From NCBI RefSeq assembly GCF_900177625.1, contig NZ_FXAU01000005.1, positions 310,001 through 374,000 of the forward strand: a DNA stretch of 64,000 bases, written 5' to 3'. A model generated the notes under the pieces. It worked only from the letters and a program-made list of their open reading frames with translations. It did not search any database and was not told where the DNA came from. The position numbers and the translations under genes are program-made. The DNA is from Sphingobacterium psychroaquaticum. Its GTDB lineage: Bacteria > Bacteroidota > Bacteroidia > Sphingobacteriales > Sphingobacteriaceae. Position 1 is the stretch's first letter. The number at the start of each line of letters is the position of its first letter. Shown one piece after another: positions 27,774 through 35,647 of the stretch.

Positions 27774-29891
27774 ATGAATAAAAGAAGATTCTTACCATTT
27801 TGTTTGGTTGTTGCAGCTGTGGTGGTAGGCTGCCAAAGCCAAAATAAAACACAAACAACAGACAACCCATTGCTAATGGCGTATGAGACGCCTTTTCAAG
27901 TTCCACCTTTCGATAAGATTAAGTTAACGCACTACCGTCCGGCTTTTGACGAGGCGTTAAAGCAGCATAATCTGGAGATCGACTCGATTGTGGCAAATAG
28001 CGAAGAACCTAGTTTTTCTAACACCATTGTTGCTTTAGAAAATGCAGGTAGTTTGTTAAGTAACGTTTCTTCGGTGTTTTTTAACATTAATTCCGCCAAT
28101 ACAAGTGATTCAATCCAAGCTATTGCCAAAGACTTAGCTCCAATCCTTTCTGCGCATAGCGATGAAATATCATTAAACAAACAACTTTTTGATAAGGTTA
28201 AAGCTGTGTACGCGAAGAAAGCGGAATTGAGTCTGGATGCGGAAGATGCAAAATTGTTGGAAGAGACATATAAGGGCTTTGTTCGTTCTGGAGCAAACCT
28301 ATCCGATGCGGACAAAGAGAAATTGAAAAAAATCAATTCTGAACTTTCTGTTCTAACAACACAGTTTGGACAAAATCTATTGGCAGAGACCAATGCATAT
28401 GAATTAGTTGTTGATAAAGAAGCTGATCTAGCAGGCTTACCTGATGGGTTGAAGAAAGCTGCTGCGGATGAGGCAAAAGCCAAGGGTAAAGAAGGAAAAT
28501 GGGTTTTTACATTACAAAATCCTTCGGTTATGCCTTTCTTGCAATATGCTGATAACCGTGAGTTGCGTAAGCAAATTTGGAATGCTTATCAAATGCGTGG
28601 CAATAACGGGAATGACTTTGATAATAAAGAACCATTAAAGAAAATTGCAAACCTACGTTTGGAGAAAGCAAAGTTGCTAGGCTATACATCTCATGCCGCT
28701 TATGTTTTGGAAGAATCAATGGCAGCAAACCCAACGAATGTATACGCGTTACTAAATAAAATTTGGACGCCTGCTCTAGCAAAAGCTAAAACAGAAGCGG
28801 CGGACATCCAAAAGGAAATTGCTGCAGAAAAGGGAGACTTTACCGTTGCTCCATATGATTGGCGCTACTACCAAGAGAAAATCCGCAAAGCAAAGTATGC
28901 CTTAAACGAAGAGGAGATTAAACCTTACTTCAGCTTAGCTGCGGTACGTGAAGGAGCTTTTGCGACAGCAACAAAACTATACGGTTTAACCTTTATCGCC
29001 TTAAATAATGTGCCGACTTACCATGAAGAGGTTGAAGTGTACGAAGTAAAAGATAAAGACGGATCACACTTGGGATTATTGTATGCTGACTTTTTCCCAC
29101 GCGCTTCGAAAAGAGGTGGTGCTTGGATGACGTCATACCGTTCACAAGGAACGAAAGATGGCAAGCGTGTTGCTCCGGTTATCTCGATCGTATGTAATTT
29201 CACCAAACCAGTAGGTGACCAACCTGCTCTTCTAACTTTTGATGAAGCAACGACTTTATTCCATGAGTTTGGTCATGCTTTGCACGGTTTGCTTTCGAAT
29301 GTTCGCTATAAAAGTTTAGCGGGAACGTCTGTTCCACGTGACTTCGTTGAGCTACCTTCTCAAATTATGGAAAACTGGGCTGGTGATTCTGAGGTATTGA
29401 AAACCTACGCTAGACATTTTCAAACGAAGGAGGCAATTCCTGATTCATTGATCGCTAAATTAGAAAAAGCGGGTACTTTTGGCCAAGGTTTTGCAACGGT
29501 TGAGTATGTATCGGCTTCATTGCTTGATTTGGATTATCACGCGCGTACAACGCCAATCACTGAGGATGTTAATACATTTGAAGCTGCTTCATTGAAAAAA
29601 ATCGGTTTGATTGATGCGATTATCCCACGTTACAGAAGTACATACTTCCAACACATCTTCTCGGGTGGATATTCTGCAGGATACTACAGTTACATTTGGG
29701 CTGAAGTGTTAGATTCAGATGCGTTTGCTGCATTTAAAGAGAAATCGTTATACGATGAAGGTACAGCAACGTCATTCCGTAAGAATATCCTGGAACGTGG
29801 CGGAACGGGTAACCCAGCGGAAATGTATCGCAAATTCCGTGGTGCAGATCCTAATCCTGTACACTTAATGAAGAAAAGAGGATTGAACTAA
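27774..29891 (+). CDS. M3-family zinc metallopeptidase (Dcp-like), lipoprotein
   Basis: Peptidyl-dipeptidase / oligopeptidase of 705 residues. The ATG at 27774 begins MNKRRFLPFCLVVAAVVVGC; the lipobox VVGC predicts a lipid-anchored envelope protein, unlike cytoplasmic E. coli Dcp. The zinc site is HEFGH, His497 to His501, in DEATTLFHEFGHALHGLLS, with the third ligand in PSQIMENW. The C-terminal FSGGYSAGYYSYIWAEVLDSDAF is the substrate-binding Tyr/Gly loop of the Dcp branch. Length is normal. Transcribed alone, followed by a terminator. Confidence 0.94.
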   Translation: MNKRRFLPFCLVVAAVVVGCQSQNKTQTTDNPLLMAYETPFQVPPFDKIKLTHYRPAFDEALKQHNLEIDSIVANSEEPSFSNTIVALENAGSLLSNVSSVFFNINSANTSDSIQAIAKDLAPILSAHSDEISLNKQLFDKVKAVYAKKAELSLDAEDAKLLEETYKGFVRSGANLSDADKEKLKKINSELSVLTTQFGQNLLAETNAYELVVDKEADLAGLPDGLKKAAADEAKAKGKEGKWVFTLQNPSVMPFLQYADNRELRKQIWNAYQMRGNNGNDFDNKEPLKKIANLRLEKAKLLGYTSHAAYVLEESMAANPTNVYALLNKIWTPALAKAKTEAADIQKEIAAEKGDFTVAPYDWRYYQEKIRKAKYALNEEEIKPYFSLAAVREGAFATATKLYGLTFIALNNVPTYHEEVEVYEVKDKDGSHLGLLYADFFPRASKRGGAWMTSYRSQGTKDGKRVAPVISIVCNFTKPVGDQPALLTFDEATTLFHEFGHALHGLLSNVRYKSLAGTSVPRDFVELPSQIMENWAGDSEVLKTYARHFQTKEAIPDSLIAKLEKAGTFGQGFATVEYVSASLLDLDYHARTTPITEDVNTFEAASLKKIGLIDAIIPRYRSTYFQHIFSGGYSAGYYSYIWAEVLDSDAFAAFKEKSLYDEGTATSFRKNILERGGTGNPAEMYRKFRGADPNPVHLMKKRGLN

Positions 29892-29912
29892 TCCTGGTTT
29901 TTAAATAATATC

Positions 29913-29948
29913 TAAAAGGCAAGCTGAAAAGTTTGCCTTTTATTTTTG
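29913..29948 (+). terminator. intrinsic terminator after the M3 peptidase gene
   Basis: TAAAAGGCAA (29913-29922) pairs with TTGCCTTTTA (29933-29942) around a 10-nt loop, followed by TTTTTG. Confidence 0.8.
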
Positions 29949-29994
29949 TTTCTTAAATCATTTATTTAGATTTGTTCTAAATAAAAATAAGAAC

Positions 29995-30312
29995 ATGTGT
30001 AAAGCGATTATATTAAGTACAAATGGTGCGACGACAGTGTCTTACTGCAAAACTTGCCGCACGCACTATGTGTGGCAGAACACATACTTATTAACATTCA
30101 GCCTGGAGCAATACAATCGCTTTAAGTCCCGAGTCAATGATCGTGTGGGTAAGGAAGATTATTATGTGTTTCCCGACGGGGAATGGCGGACGGTTTTAAA
30201 GACGCCTATGGACGAACTATTGTTCACTTTTACACAATTGGAATGGCAAGATTTCTGTAGAACGTTGCAGGAAGCCTCCTATATGCAAGAAGTTTATCAA
30301 CTATTAAACTAG
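29995..30312 (+). CDS. Uncharacterised 105-residue protein with N-terminal CxxC
   Basis: I cannot name a function. The protein has no signal peptide or membrane helix. The sequence VSYCKTCRTHYVWQNTYLLTFS contains a CxxC pair that, with the preceding Cys2, could bind zinc or be redox active, followed by aromatic-rich segments. The rest is mixed alpha/beta with LEWQDFCRTLQEASYM near the end. Similar short proteins with an N-terminal YCxxC occur across Bacteroidota, so it is probably real and conserved. It stands alone between the M3 gene and a convergent ABC transporter. Confidence 0.7.
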   Translation: MCKAIILSTNGATTVSYCKTCRTHYVWQNTYLLTFSLEQYNRFKSRVNDRVGKEDYYVFPDGEWRTVLKTPMDELLFTFTQLEWQDFCRTLQEASYMQEVYQLLN

Positions 30313-30385
30313 TTAACATCATATTAAGCCCTAGCGACTTATTTTCTTCCCCCTTGAAAATAGGTCGGCTAGGCACAAATTTCAC

Positions 30386-32149
30386 TTAAATTCCCACGGA
30401 ATTGAACTGTAAATCATACAGTTTTTTATAGTACCCGTCAAAAGAAAGCAATTCCGCATGGGTTCCCATTTCTTTAATCTCACCTTTATCGAACACTATA
30501 ATTTTGTCCGCTTTTTGAATGGTTGACAAACGGTGTGCGATAACAATTGAAGTACGGTCTGCCATAATATTTTCGATCGCTTGTTGGATTAGAAGTTCTG
30601 TTTCTGTATCAATAGAAGATGTGGCCTCGTCTAAAATCAAGATACTTGGGTTGTGCACCAAAGCGCGAATAAAAGAAATTAGTTGCGCTTGTCCCGAGGA
30701 CAATGTGGCACCGCGTTCCTGGACCTGAAAGTCGAAACCACCTGGTAACCTCATGATAAAATCGTATGCACCTACACGCTTGGCGGCCTCCACGACCTGA
30801 TCAAAAGTGATCGCAGGATTATTTAGCGTAATATTGTTTAAGATGCTATCAGCAAATAGAAAAACATCTTGCAGTACCACTCCAATGTGGTGGCGAAGGG
30901 CTGTTAATTCGTAATCACGAATATCGACACCGTCAAGTGAAATTTTACCTTTTTGAATCTCATAAAAACGTGTCAAGATATTGATGGTTGATGACTTCCC
31001 GGCACCCGTTGCGCCAACGAGGGCTAGGGTCTCGCCTGGATTGACGGTGAAGTTTACGTCTTTGAGCACCCATTTTTCTTCATTGTAGGCAAACCAAACC
31101 TTTTCAAAATCAATCTTTCCGGCAATTGTTTCTGGAGCATATGTTCCATGGTTTGGTGTGAACTCATCGGTATCCAATACATCGAATATTCGCTCGGCGG
31201 AAACCATCCCCATTTGTAGAGTATTAAATTTATCGATAAGCTCTCGAATCGGACGGAAAATCATATTGATGTACATCAGGAAGGCCACCACAACGCCCGG
31301 TGAAATAGAGTTCGCAAGGATCTGCTTCGATCCATACCAAACCAGAAGACCGGTGGAAATTGCAAGAATAATCTCTAAGACGGGGAAGAAAATAGAAAAA
31401 TACCAGTTTGCACGAATATTTGCGTCTCTATGTTTTTTATTGATAACATCAAACTTTGACATCTCCTGGTCCTCGCGCGAGAAATACTGAATAATGGCCA
31501 TCCCACTGATATGTTCTTGTAAAAACGTGTTGAGGTTGGATACCCAGGTGCGTACCTCGACAAAAGCAGATTTCATGGCTTCTTTGAAGATATACGTAGC
31601 CCACAACATCAGTGGCATTGGGATTAAAACGATCAAGGTGAGCTTCCAGTCGGTATAAAGCATAACACCTAAGATAACCACGAGCTGTAAGAGGTCGCCT
31701 ATAATTTGTATCAGTCCTTGGGAGAAGATGTTTGAAATCGTTTCTAAGTCGGATATCGTGCGTGTAATGAGCTTTCCTAAGGCGGTATTATCAAAATACT
31801 TTAACCGTAGATTAATGATATGATTAAAAACCTGAATACGAATATCACGAATAACATTTTGCCCCAAAACGTTAGTCGTTAAGGTGTGATAATAACGAAT
31901 AATGGTTTGTCCGATGAGGAGTGTGACCATGGCAATAAGCATCCATGTAAGTCCAGAGGAATCCGACTTCAGGATATACTTATCGAGGGTGTACTCGATT
32001 AACATTGGGAGGGCAGGAGCTACCGCTGCCAAAAGAATCGTCAGTATTACAGATGCCCAGAATACGCCTTGATATGGACGCATATACAAGGCCATTCTTT
32101 TGAGTAGTTTACTGTCGTATGTTTTACCAGTTACCTTTTGTTCGCTCAA
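30386..32149 (-). CDS. ABC exporter, fused permease and ATPase (MsbA-like)
   Basis: Half-transporter of 587 residues that should work as a homodimer in the inner membrane. Six transmembrane helices occupy about residues 25-315 (for example VFWASVILTILLAAVAPALPMLIEYTL). The nucleotide-binding domain has Walker A LVGATGAGKSSTIN, signature TLSSGQAQLISFIRAL, Walker B ILILDEATSSID and switch VIAHRLST. The signature is LSSGQ, as in lipid/drug exporters, but the substrate cannot be told. The start is TTG at 32149, which shares bases with the truA stop codon (TTGA), an overlap typical of translational coupling; the next ATG is 11 codons in. Confidence 0.9.
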   Translation of the reverse strand: MSEQKVTGKTYDSKLLKRMALYMRPYQGVFWASVILTILLAAVAPALPMLIEYTLDKYILKSDSSGLTWMLIAMVTLLIGQTIIRYYHTLTTNVLGQNVIRDIRIQVFNHIINLRLKYFDNTALGKLITRTISDLETISNIFSQGLIQIIGDLLQLVVILGVMLYTDWKLTLIVLIPMPLMLWATYIFKEAMKSAFVEVRTWVSNLNTFLQEHISGMAIIQYFSREDQEMSKFDVINKKHRDANIRANWYFSIFFPVLEIILAISTGLLVWYGSKQILANSISPGVVVAFLMYINMIFRPIRELIDKFNTLQMGMVSAERIFDVLDTDEFTPNHGTYAPETIAGKIDFEKVWFAYNEEKWVLKDVNFTVNPGETLALVGATGAGKSSTINILTRFYEIQKGKISLDGVDIRDYELTALRHHIGVVLQDVFLFADSILNNITLNNPAITFDQVVEAAKRVGAYDFIMRLPGGFDFQVQERGATLSSGQAQLISFIRALVHNPSILILDEATSSIDTETELLIQQAIENIMADRTSIVIAHRLSTIQKADKIIVFDKGEIKEMGTHAELLSFDGYYKKLYDLQFNSVGI

Positions 32150-32910
32150 CTTCTTTTAATATAGGGATAAATAACCTCTGTTAAATACAATCCATGTGCT
32201 GGTACCGATGTGCCAGCTTGTGCTCTGTCCTGACTGTTAATAACATCAACGATAGATGCTGCGTTTTTGTTTTTTAAACCGATGTCCAATAAGGTGCCCA
32301 CAATCGCACGTACCATATTTCGTAAAAAACGATCTGCTGTGATATGAAAGACTAACCTATCGTTCTGTAAAACCCATTCAGCGCGCACTACGGTGCATAT
32401 ATTGGTGAACACCTGCGTATGTGCTTTAGAAAAAGCACCAAAATCCTGTTTACCTAACAAAAATTGAGCCGCCCTATTCATCAATGTAACATCGGGTACG
32501 TCTCGCAGTTGCCAAGACTTGTTTATTAGAAATGGGTCTTTACGAAAATGGATATGATACTCATAGGACCGTTGCGTAGCGTCGAAACGAGCATGCGCAT
32601 CGGGCTCCACAGCCTGTAAATCTAAAGCACTGATGTCGTGTGGTAGTAAAGCATTCAAAGAATGTAAAAATTTCGAGACGGTAGGGATATGGTCTGCCGG
32701 ATAGTCAAAATGGACAAAGAGCTGCTTTGCATGTACACCTGTGTCTGTCCTGCCCGCACCAATGGTTTCTATAGGAGAACGGAGTATTTTATGTAAAGCT
32801 TCATTGAGCTTTTGTTGTACCGAAACGGCATTGTTCTGTACCTGCCAGCCATGATAGGCTGTGCCGTCGTAAGCAATTTCTAAGAAATAACGTTGCTGTT
32901 TGTCTTCCAC
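32146..32910 (-). CDS. truA: tRNA pseudouridine(38-40) synthase TruA
   Basis: Isomerises uridines 38-40 in tRNA anticodon stems. I place the start at GTG 32910, giving MEDKQQRYFLEIAYDGTAYHGWQVQ; the ATG 13 codons upstream would put the -7 box inside the coding region. The catalytic Asp lies in TIGAGRTDTGVHAKQLFVHFD. Other family blocks are ARFDATQRSYEYHI and FLRNMVRAIVGTLLDIG. The 254-residue length is normal. The -7 box TACCTTTG ends 4 nt before the GTG, so the mRNA is probably leaderless. It overlaps the downstream ABC exporter start. Confidence 0.94.
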   Translation of the reverse strand: MEDKQQRYFLEIAYDGTAYHGWQVQNNAVSVQQKLNEALHKILRSPIETIGAGRTDTGVHAKQLFVHFDYPADHIPTVSKFLHSLNALLPHDISALDLQAVEPDAHARFDATQRSYEYHIHFRKDPFLINKSWQLRDVPDVTLMNRAAQFLLGKQDFGAFSKAHTQVFTNICTVVRAEWVLQNDRLVFHITADRFLRNMVRAIVGTLLDIGLKNKNAASIVDVINSQDRAQAGTSVPAHGLYLTEVIYPYIKRS

Positions 32911-32914
32911 CGAA

Positions 32915-32922
32915 CAAAGGTA
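32915..32922 (-). promoter_or_regulatory. -7 promoter element of truA
   Basis: Minus-strand TACCTTTG followed by TTCG and then the GTG start: the same 4-nt spacing as at rimM, ung and the TlpA-like gene. This decides the start codon. Confidence 0.65.
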
Positions 32923-33095
32923 AGTAATTTGTGTTTTGAAGATAGCCATAAAATTGTCGATTTCGTCGTCGGCTATTCAATTTTTATTGCCGCCACTATG
33001 GCAGGTGGTGGTATGTAGAAAAGACCGAAGGTCCATTTGTTTGCATCTGCGGCTATATTTAATTAAGTTTGTGATATACATTTTAAATTGTACTT

Positions 33096-33569
33096 ATGAT
33101 TCAAAGGATTCAGACTATTTGGCTTTTAGCTGCCGCAGTGGTGCTCTTGGGCTTATTTATTTTCCCATACCTCAATTTTATCGATCTTGTAGGCTTGGGT
33201 AAAAAAGTATCTGTAACAGGGGTTTATTCGTCGGTTAATAATGCGAGCGTACAGGAAAGTAGTAGTTTATTGTTGACGATTTTTGCAGCTTTTGTTGCTC
33301 TTTTTCCTGTGTTTATTATTTTTTTATTTAAAAATAGAAAGCTTCAGCTGTTATGCATATATGCAGAGATTGTTTTGATCGCCGTTTTAGCCATTTGGAT
33401 GTATAGCAATGCAAATAGTGTATTGTCGGGTATTTCGCAAGGGTTGCAGGCTAATAATATAGGAGTTGGGTTCTTCTTGCTCCCTGTTGCTGTTATCCTG
33501 TTGTCGTTTGCTATACGTGGCATTAGACACGATTCGAAGCTGATTAAATCTGCGGATAGACTGCGCTAG
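33096..33569 (+). CDS. DUF4293 integral membrane protein
   Basis: A 157-residue protein with four membrane helices: TIWLLAAAVVLLGLFIFPYL, LLLTIFAAFVALFPVFIIFLF, LLCIYAEIVLIAVLAIWMY and VGFFLLPVAVILLSFAIRGI. It begins MIQRIQTIWLLAAA, characteristic of the Bacteroidota-specific DUF4293 family, whose function is unknown. The gene is followed after 3 nt by a secreted protein of unknown family, so the two are likely co-transcribed. It is divergent from truA. Confidence 0.85.
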   Translation: MIQRIQTIWLLAAAVVLLGLFIFPYLNFIDLVGLGKKVSVTGVYSSVNNASVQESSSLLLTIFAAFVALFPVFIIFLFKNRKLQLLCIYAEIVLIAVLAIWMYSNANSVLSGISQGLQANNIGVGFFLLPVAVILLSFAIRGIRHDSKLIKSADRLR

Positions 33570-33572
33570 TAT

Positions 33573-34031
33573 ATGAAGAGGTTTTATCGTTATTTTTTCT
33601 TGCTATTAACGTTGAGCGGGGCTATGTTTACATTGCGGGCGCAAGAAAATACAGGTGCAGAGTTGACCGATGATTTGCAGATAGATATAAAGGGGACTGT
33701 TTGGGATGCTAAAAGTGATACCCTCACGGTGGATCTTTTCTTGATCTCCTACCAGAGGCAACCACGAGAATTCAAACTTAATACGTATGCCAGTCAAGTG
33801 ATCGATAGCCAAGGGAAAGCTACGATGTACAGTATGATGAAGATGGGGCGGGTCGTGGTTCGTTTAGCAGATAGGCAGAATTATATACACTACCTGCTGG
33901 AAGAGGATACGCCAGTGCCGCTAACAATAAAGATTGGGAACTGGGGAAAACGAAAAGCAGCGAAGGTGTTGTTGGTATTTGAAGATAGTGCAGAAGAAGG
34001 TCATTTTATACAAAAAGAGGTTAATTTATAA
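33573..34031 (+). CDS. Exported protein of unknown function
   Basis: I do not recognise this 152-residue protein. It has a signal peptide (FFLLLTLSGAMFTLRAQE) and a mature part rich in beta strands (LQIDIKGTVWDAKSDTLTVDLFLISY, KIGNWGKRKAAKVLLVFED), suggesting a small beta-sandwich in the periplasm. It follows the DUF4293 gene by 3 nt and is probably in its operon. Its last seven codons and stop lie inside a 38-bp palindrome that serves as the terminator. Confidence 0.65.
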   Translation: MKRFYRYFFLLLTLSGAMFTLRAQENTGAELTDDLQIDIKGTVWDAKSDTLTVDLFLISYQRQPREFKLNTYASQVIDSQGKATMYSMMKMGRVVVRLADRQNYIHYLLEEDTPVPLTIKIGNWGKRKAAKVLLVFEDSAEEGHFIQKEVNL

Positions 34032-34047
34032 ATTAACCTCTTTTTGT
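34010..34047. terminator. 38-bp perfect palindrome, bidirectional terminator overlapping a stop codon
   Basis: Perfectly self-complementary around TTAATTTATAAATTAA, flanked by five A and five T. It contains the stop codon of the plus-strand gene ending at 34031 and stops 1 nt short of the minus-strand gene ending at 34049. Confidence 0.9.
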
Positions 34048-34048
34048 T

Positions 34049-34588
34049 TTATCTTGAATATCTAAACTGCTGTTTGTCCATCATAGACATTTGATCTTTC
34101 ATCATCTTGATTTGATCGGCTAGCAATTTGTTTTTATCTGCTTTCTTTGCTTCAGCTAGAAGTTTCTCTGCTTCCCGCTTATTACGTTTTGCCATTGCGA
34201 CGCCGGCTAGGCTGAGTTTGGCCATGGCAACATTATGATCCATGTGCAAGCCCAAAGCCAATGCTTTCTTAAAGAATTTTTCTGACTGTAAAGGAGCTCT
34301 TTGTGACTCCATAATCCCTAAAAGCATGTGGTAGTAGCCATGTTGCGCAGAAATTAACTGCGTTTCATAGTTCGTGATACGTTTTAGCCACTGTTCTGCT
34401 TTCGCCATGTTCTCTTTGCGAAGAAACCATTGGGCCAACAGCATGTTTTCATTAAAAAATACGGTTACCCATGCTAGAATAGTAATTAGAATCCCAAGGA
34501 TTCCCCAACCCCAATGACCAAACCAAAACAAAAGCACTGTACCTATTAACAGTAAACTACTTAAAACTATTCGAACAATATTTGACAT
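34049..34588 (-). CDS. Membrane protein with TPR-like helical tail
   Basis: A 179-residue protein of unknown function. Two N-terminal membrane helices (VRIVLSSLLLIGTVLLFWFG; GILGILITILAWVTVFF) are followed by a soluble helical region with TPR spacing (AEQWLKRITNYETQLISAQHGYYHMLLGIMESQ and AMAKLSLAGVAMAKRNKREAEKLL). The C-terminus is Met- and Lys-rich (IKMMKDQMSMMDKQQ). It is divergent from ung with a 208-nt gap. It could be a small scaffold at the inner membrane; that is inference only. Confidence 0.7.
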   Translation of the reverse strand: MSNIVRIVLSSLLLIGTVLLFWFGHWGWGILGILITILAWVTVFFNENMLLAQWFLRKENMAKAEQWLKRITNYETQLISAQHGYYHMLLGIMESQRAPLQSEKFFKKALALGLHMDHNVAMAKLSLAGVAMAKRNKREAEKLLAEAKKADKNKLLADQIKMMKDQMSMMDKQQFRYSR

Positions 34589-34784
34589 AAATTTTATTTT
34601 CTAACTTGTACTGCAACTTGTCTTCACACACGTTGCAAAATTAGCGAAATTTGCTTTCAGATGCAAAACAATTAGTTTCTGGTCAGTGAGATAATTCTTT
34701 ACTAGGCAAGCGAACTGTAGTTTTGTGGTTCAGAGAACGGGTTTTTATGGATCAGCGAAGACCTGCGTCCACGGAGAAAAATCG

Positions 34785-34792
34785 TAGCTTTG
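34785..34792 (+). promoter_or_regulatory. -7 promoter element of ung
   Basis: TAGCTTTG, followed by TATC and then the ung ATG, so the transcript is probably leaderless. Confidence 0.65.
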
Positions 34793-34796
34793 TATC

Positions 34797-35477
34797 ATGG
34801 TAAACAAATATGACCCGAGTTGGGAACCTATCCTTCGCCCGCTTATGCAGCAGGATTATATGAAACAATTGTCTGCTTTTGTACAAAAAGAACGACAGTC
34901 GCATCTTGTGTTTCCTCCCGAAGATCTGGTCTTTAATGCTTTTCGGTTGACGCCCTTGCCTGATGTAAAGGTTGTTATCTTAGGTCAGGATCCTTACCAT
35001 AATGATGGGCAGGCGCATGGATTATCCTTTTCTGTTCCACCTGGCATAGGTTTGCCTCCATCACTTAAGAACATCTATAGTGAGTTGACGACCGACATGG
35101 AAGGAATGGGGTATCCCTCTTCAGGCGATCTCAGCAGCTGGGCGACACAGGGTGTACTTTTATTGAATGCGACATTGACAGTACGTGCGCATGAAGCCGG
35201 ATCACACCAAGGCCAGGGATGGGAAAGATTTACGGACCACGTGATCCAAGCGATCTCCAATACGTTAGAGCATGTTGTTTTTGTTCTTTGGGGCAGCTAT
35301 GCGCAGAGAAAAAGTGTACTCATTGATCAAAAGAAGCATCTGATTTTGAAGTCCGTTCATCCTTCGCCGCTGTCGGTTTACCGCGGGTTTTATGGAAGTA
35401 AGCCTTTTTCGCAAAGCAATGCTTATCTTGAAGAAAATGGACGTGAAGCAATTGATTGGTCAAGGGTAGTGGGCTAG
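34797..35477 (+). CDS. ung: Uracil-DNA glycosylase (family 1)
   Basis: Removes uracil from DNA to begin base-excision repair. The 226-residue protein matches E. coli Ung in length and in the positions of its catalytic residues: Asp65 in VILGQDPYHNDGQAHGLSFSV activates water, and His188 in SVHPSPLSVYRGF stabilises the uracil anion. GVLLLNATLTVRAHEAGSH and FVLWGSYAQRK are further family blocks. The gene stands alone, with a -7 box 4 nt upstream of its ATG, and its stop codon is the first base of a heptad-repeat element. Confidence 0.97.
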   Translation: MVNKYDPSWEPILRPLMQQDYMKQLSAFVQKERQSHLVFPPEDLVFNAFRLTPLPDVKVVILGQDPYHNDGQAHGLSFSVPPGIGLPPSLKNIYSELTTDMEGMGYPSSGDLSSWATQGVLLLNATLTVRAHEAGSHQGQGWERFTDHVIQAISNTLEHVVFVLWGSYAQRKSVLIDQKKHLILKSVHPSPLSVYRGFYGSKPFSQSNAYLEENGREAIDWSRVVG

Positions 35478-35647
35478 ATCGTAGTTAGTAGGGAGTTGTT
35501 TTTAGAAAGGAGTTGGTAGAAAATAGTTTTTAGGAAATTAGACTTTCAAGATCTGCGCCCTGAAATCTGTTCAAAAATGACAATCTATAAACCAGCAACC
35601 AAAAACTATGAACTACAAACTATGAACTACAAACTACCAACTACATG
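35475..35647. repeat. Heptad-repeat element filling a convergent intergenic space
   Basis: The element begins with TAGATCGTAG (its TAG is the ung stop codon), identical to the start of the element at 60351. The left arm (35481-35530) carries GTAGTTAGTAG and AGTTGGTAG; the right arm (35589-35645) has the reverse-complement type in 14-nt units of paired heptads (AACTATGAACTACA twice, then AACTACCAACTACA). The arms are inverted relative to each other with about 58 nt of non-repeat sequence between them. It ends flush with the stop codon of the gene at 35648. Confidence 0.75.
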
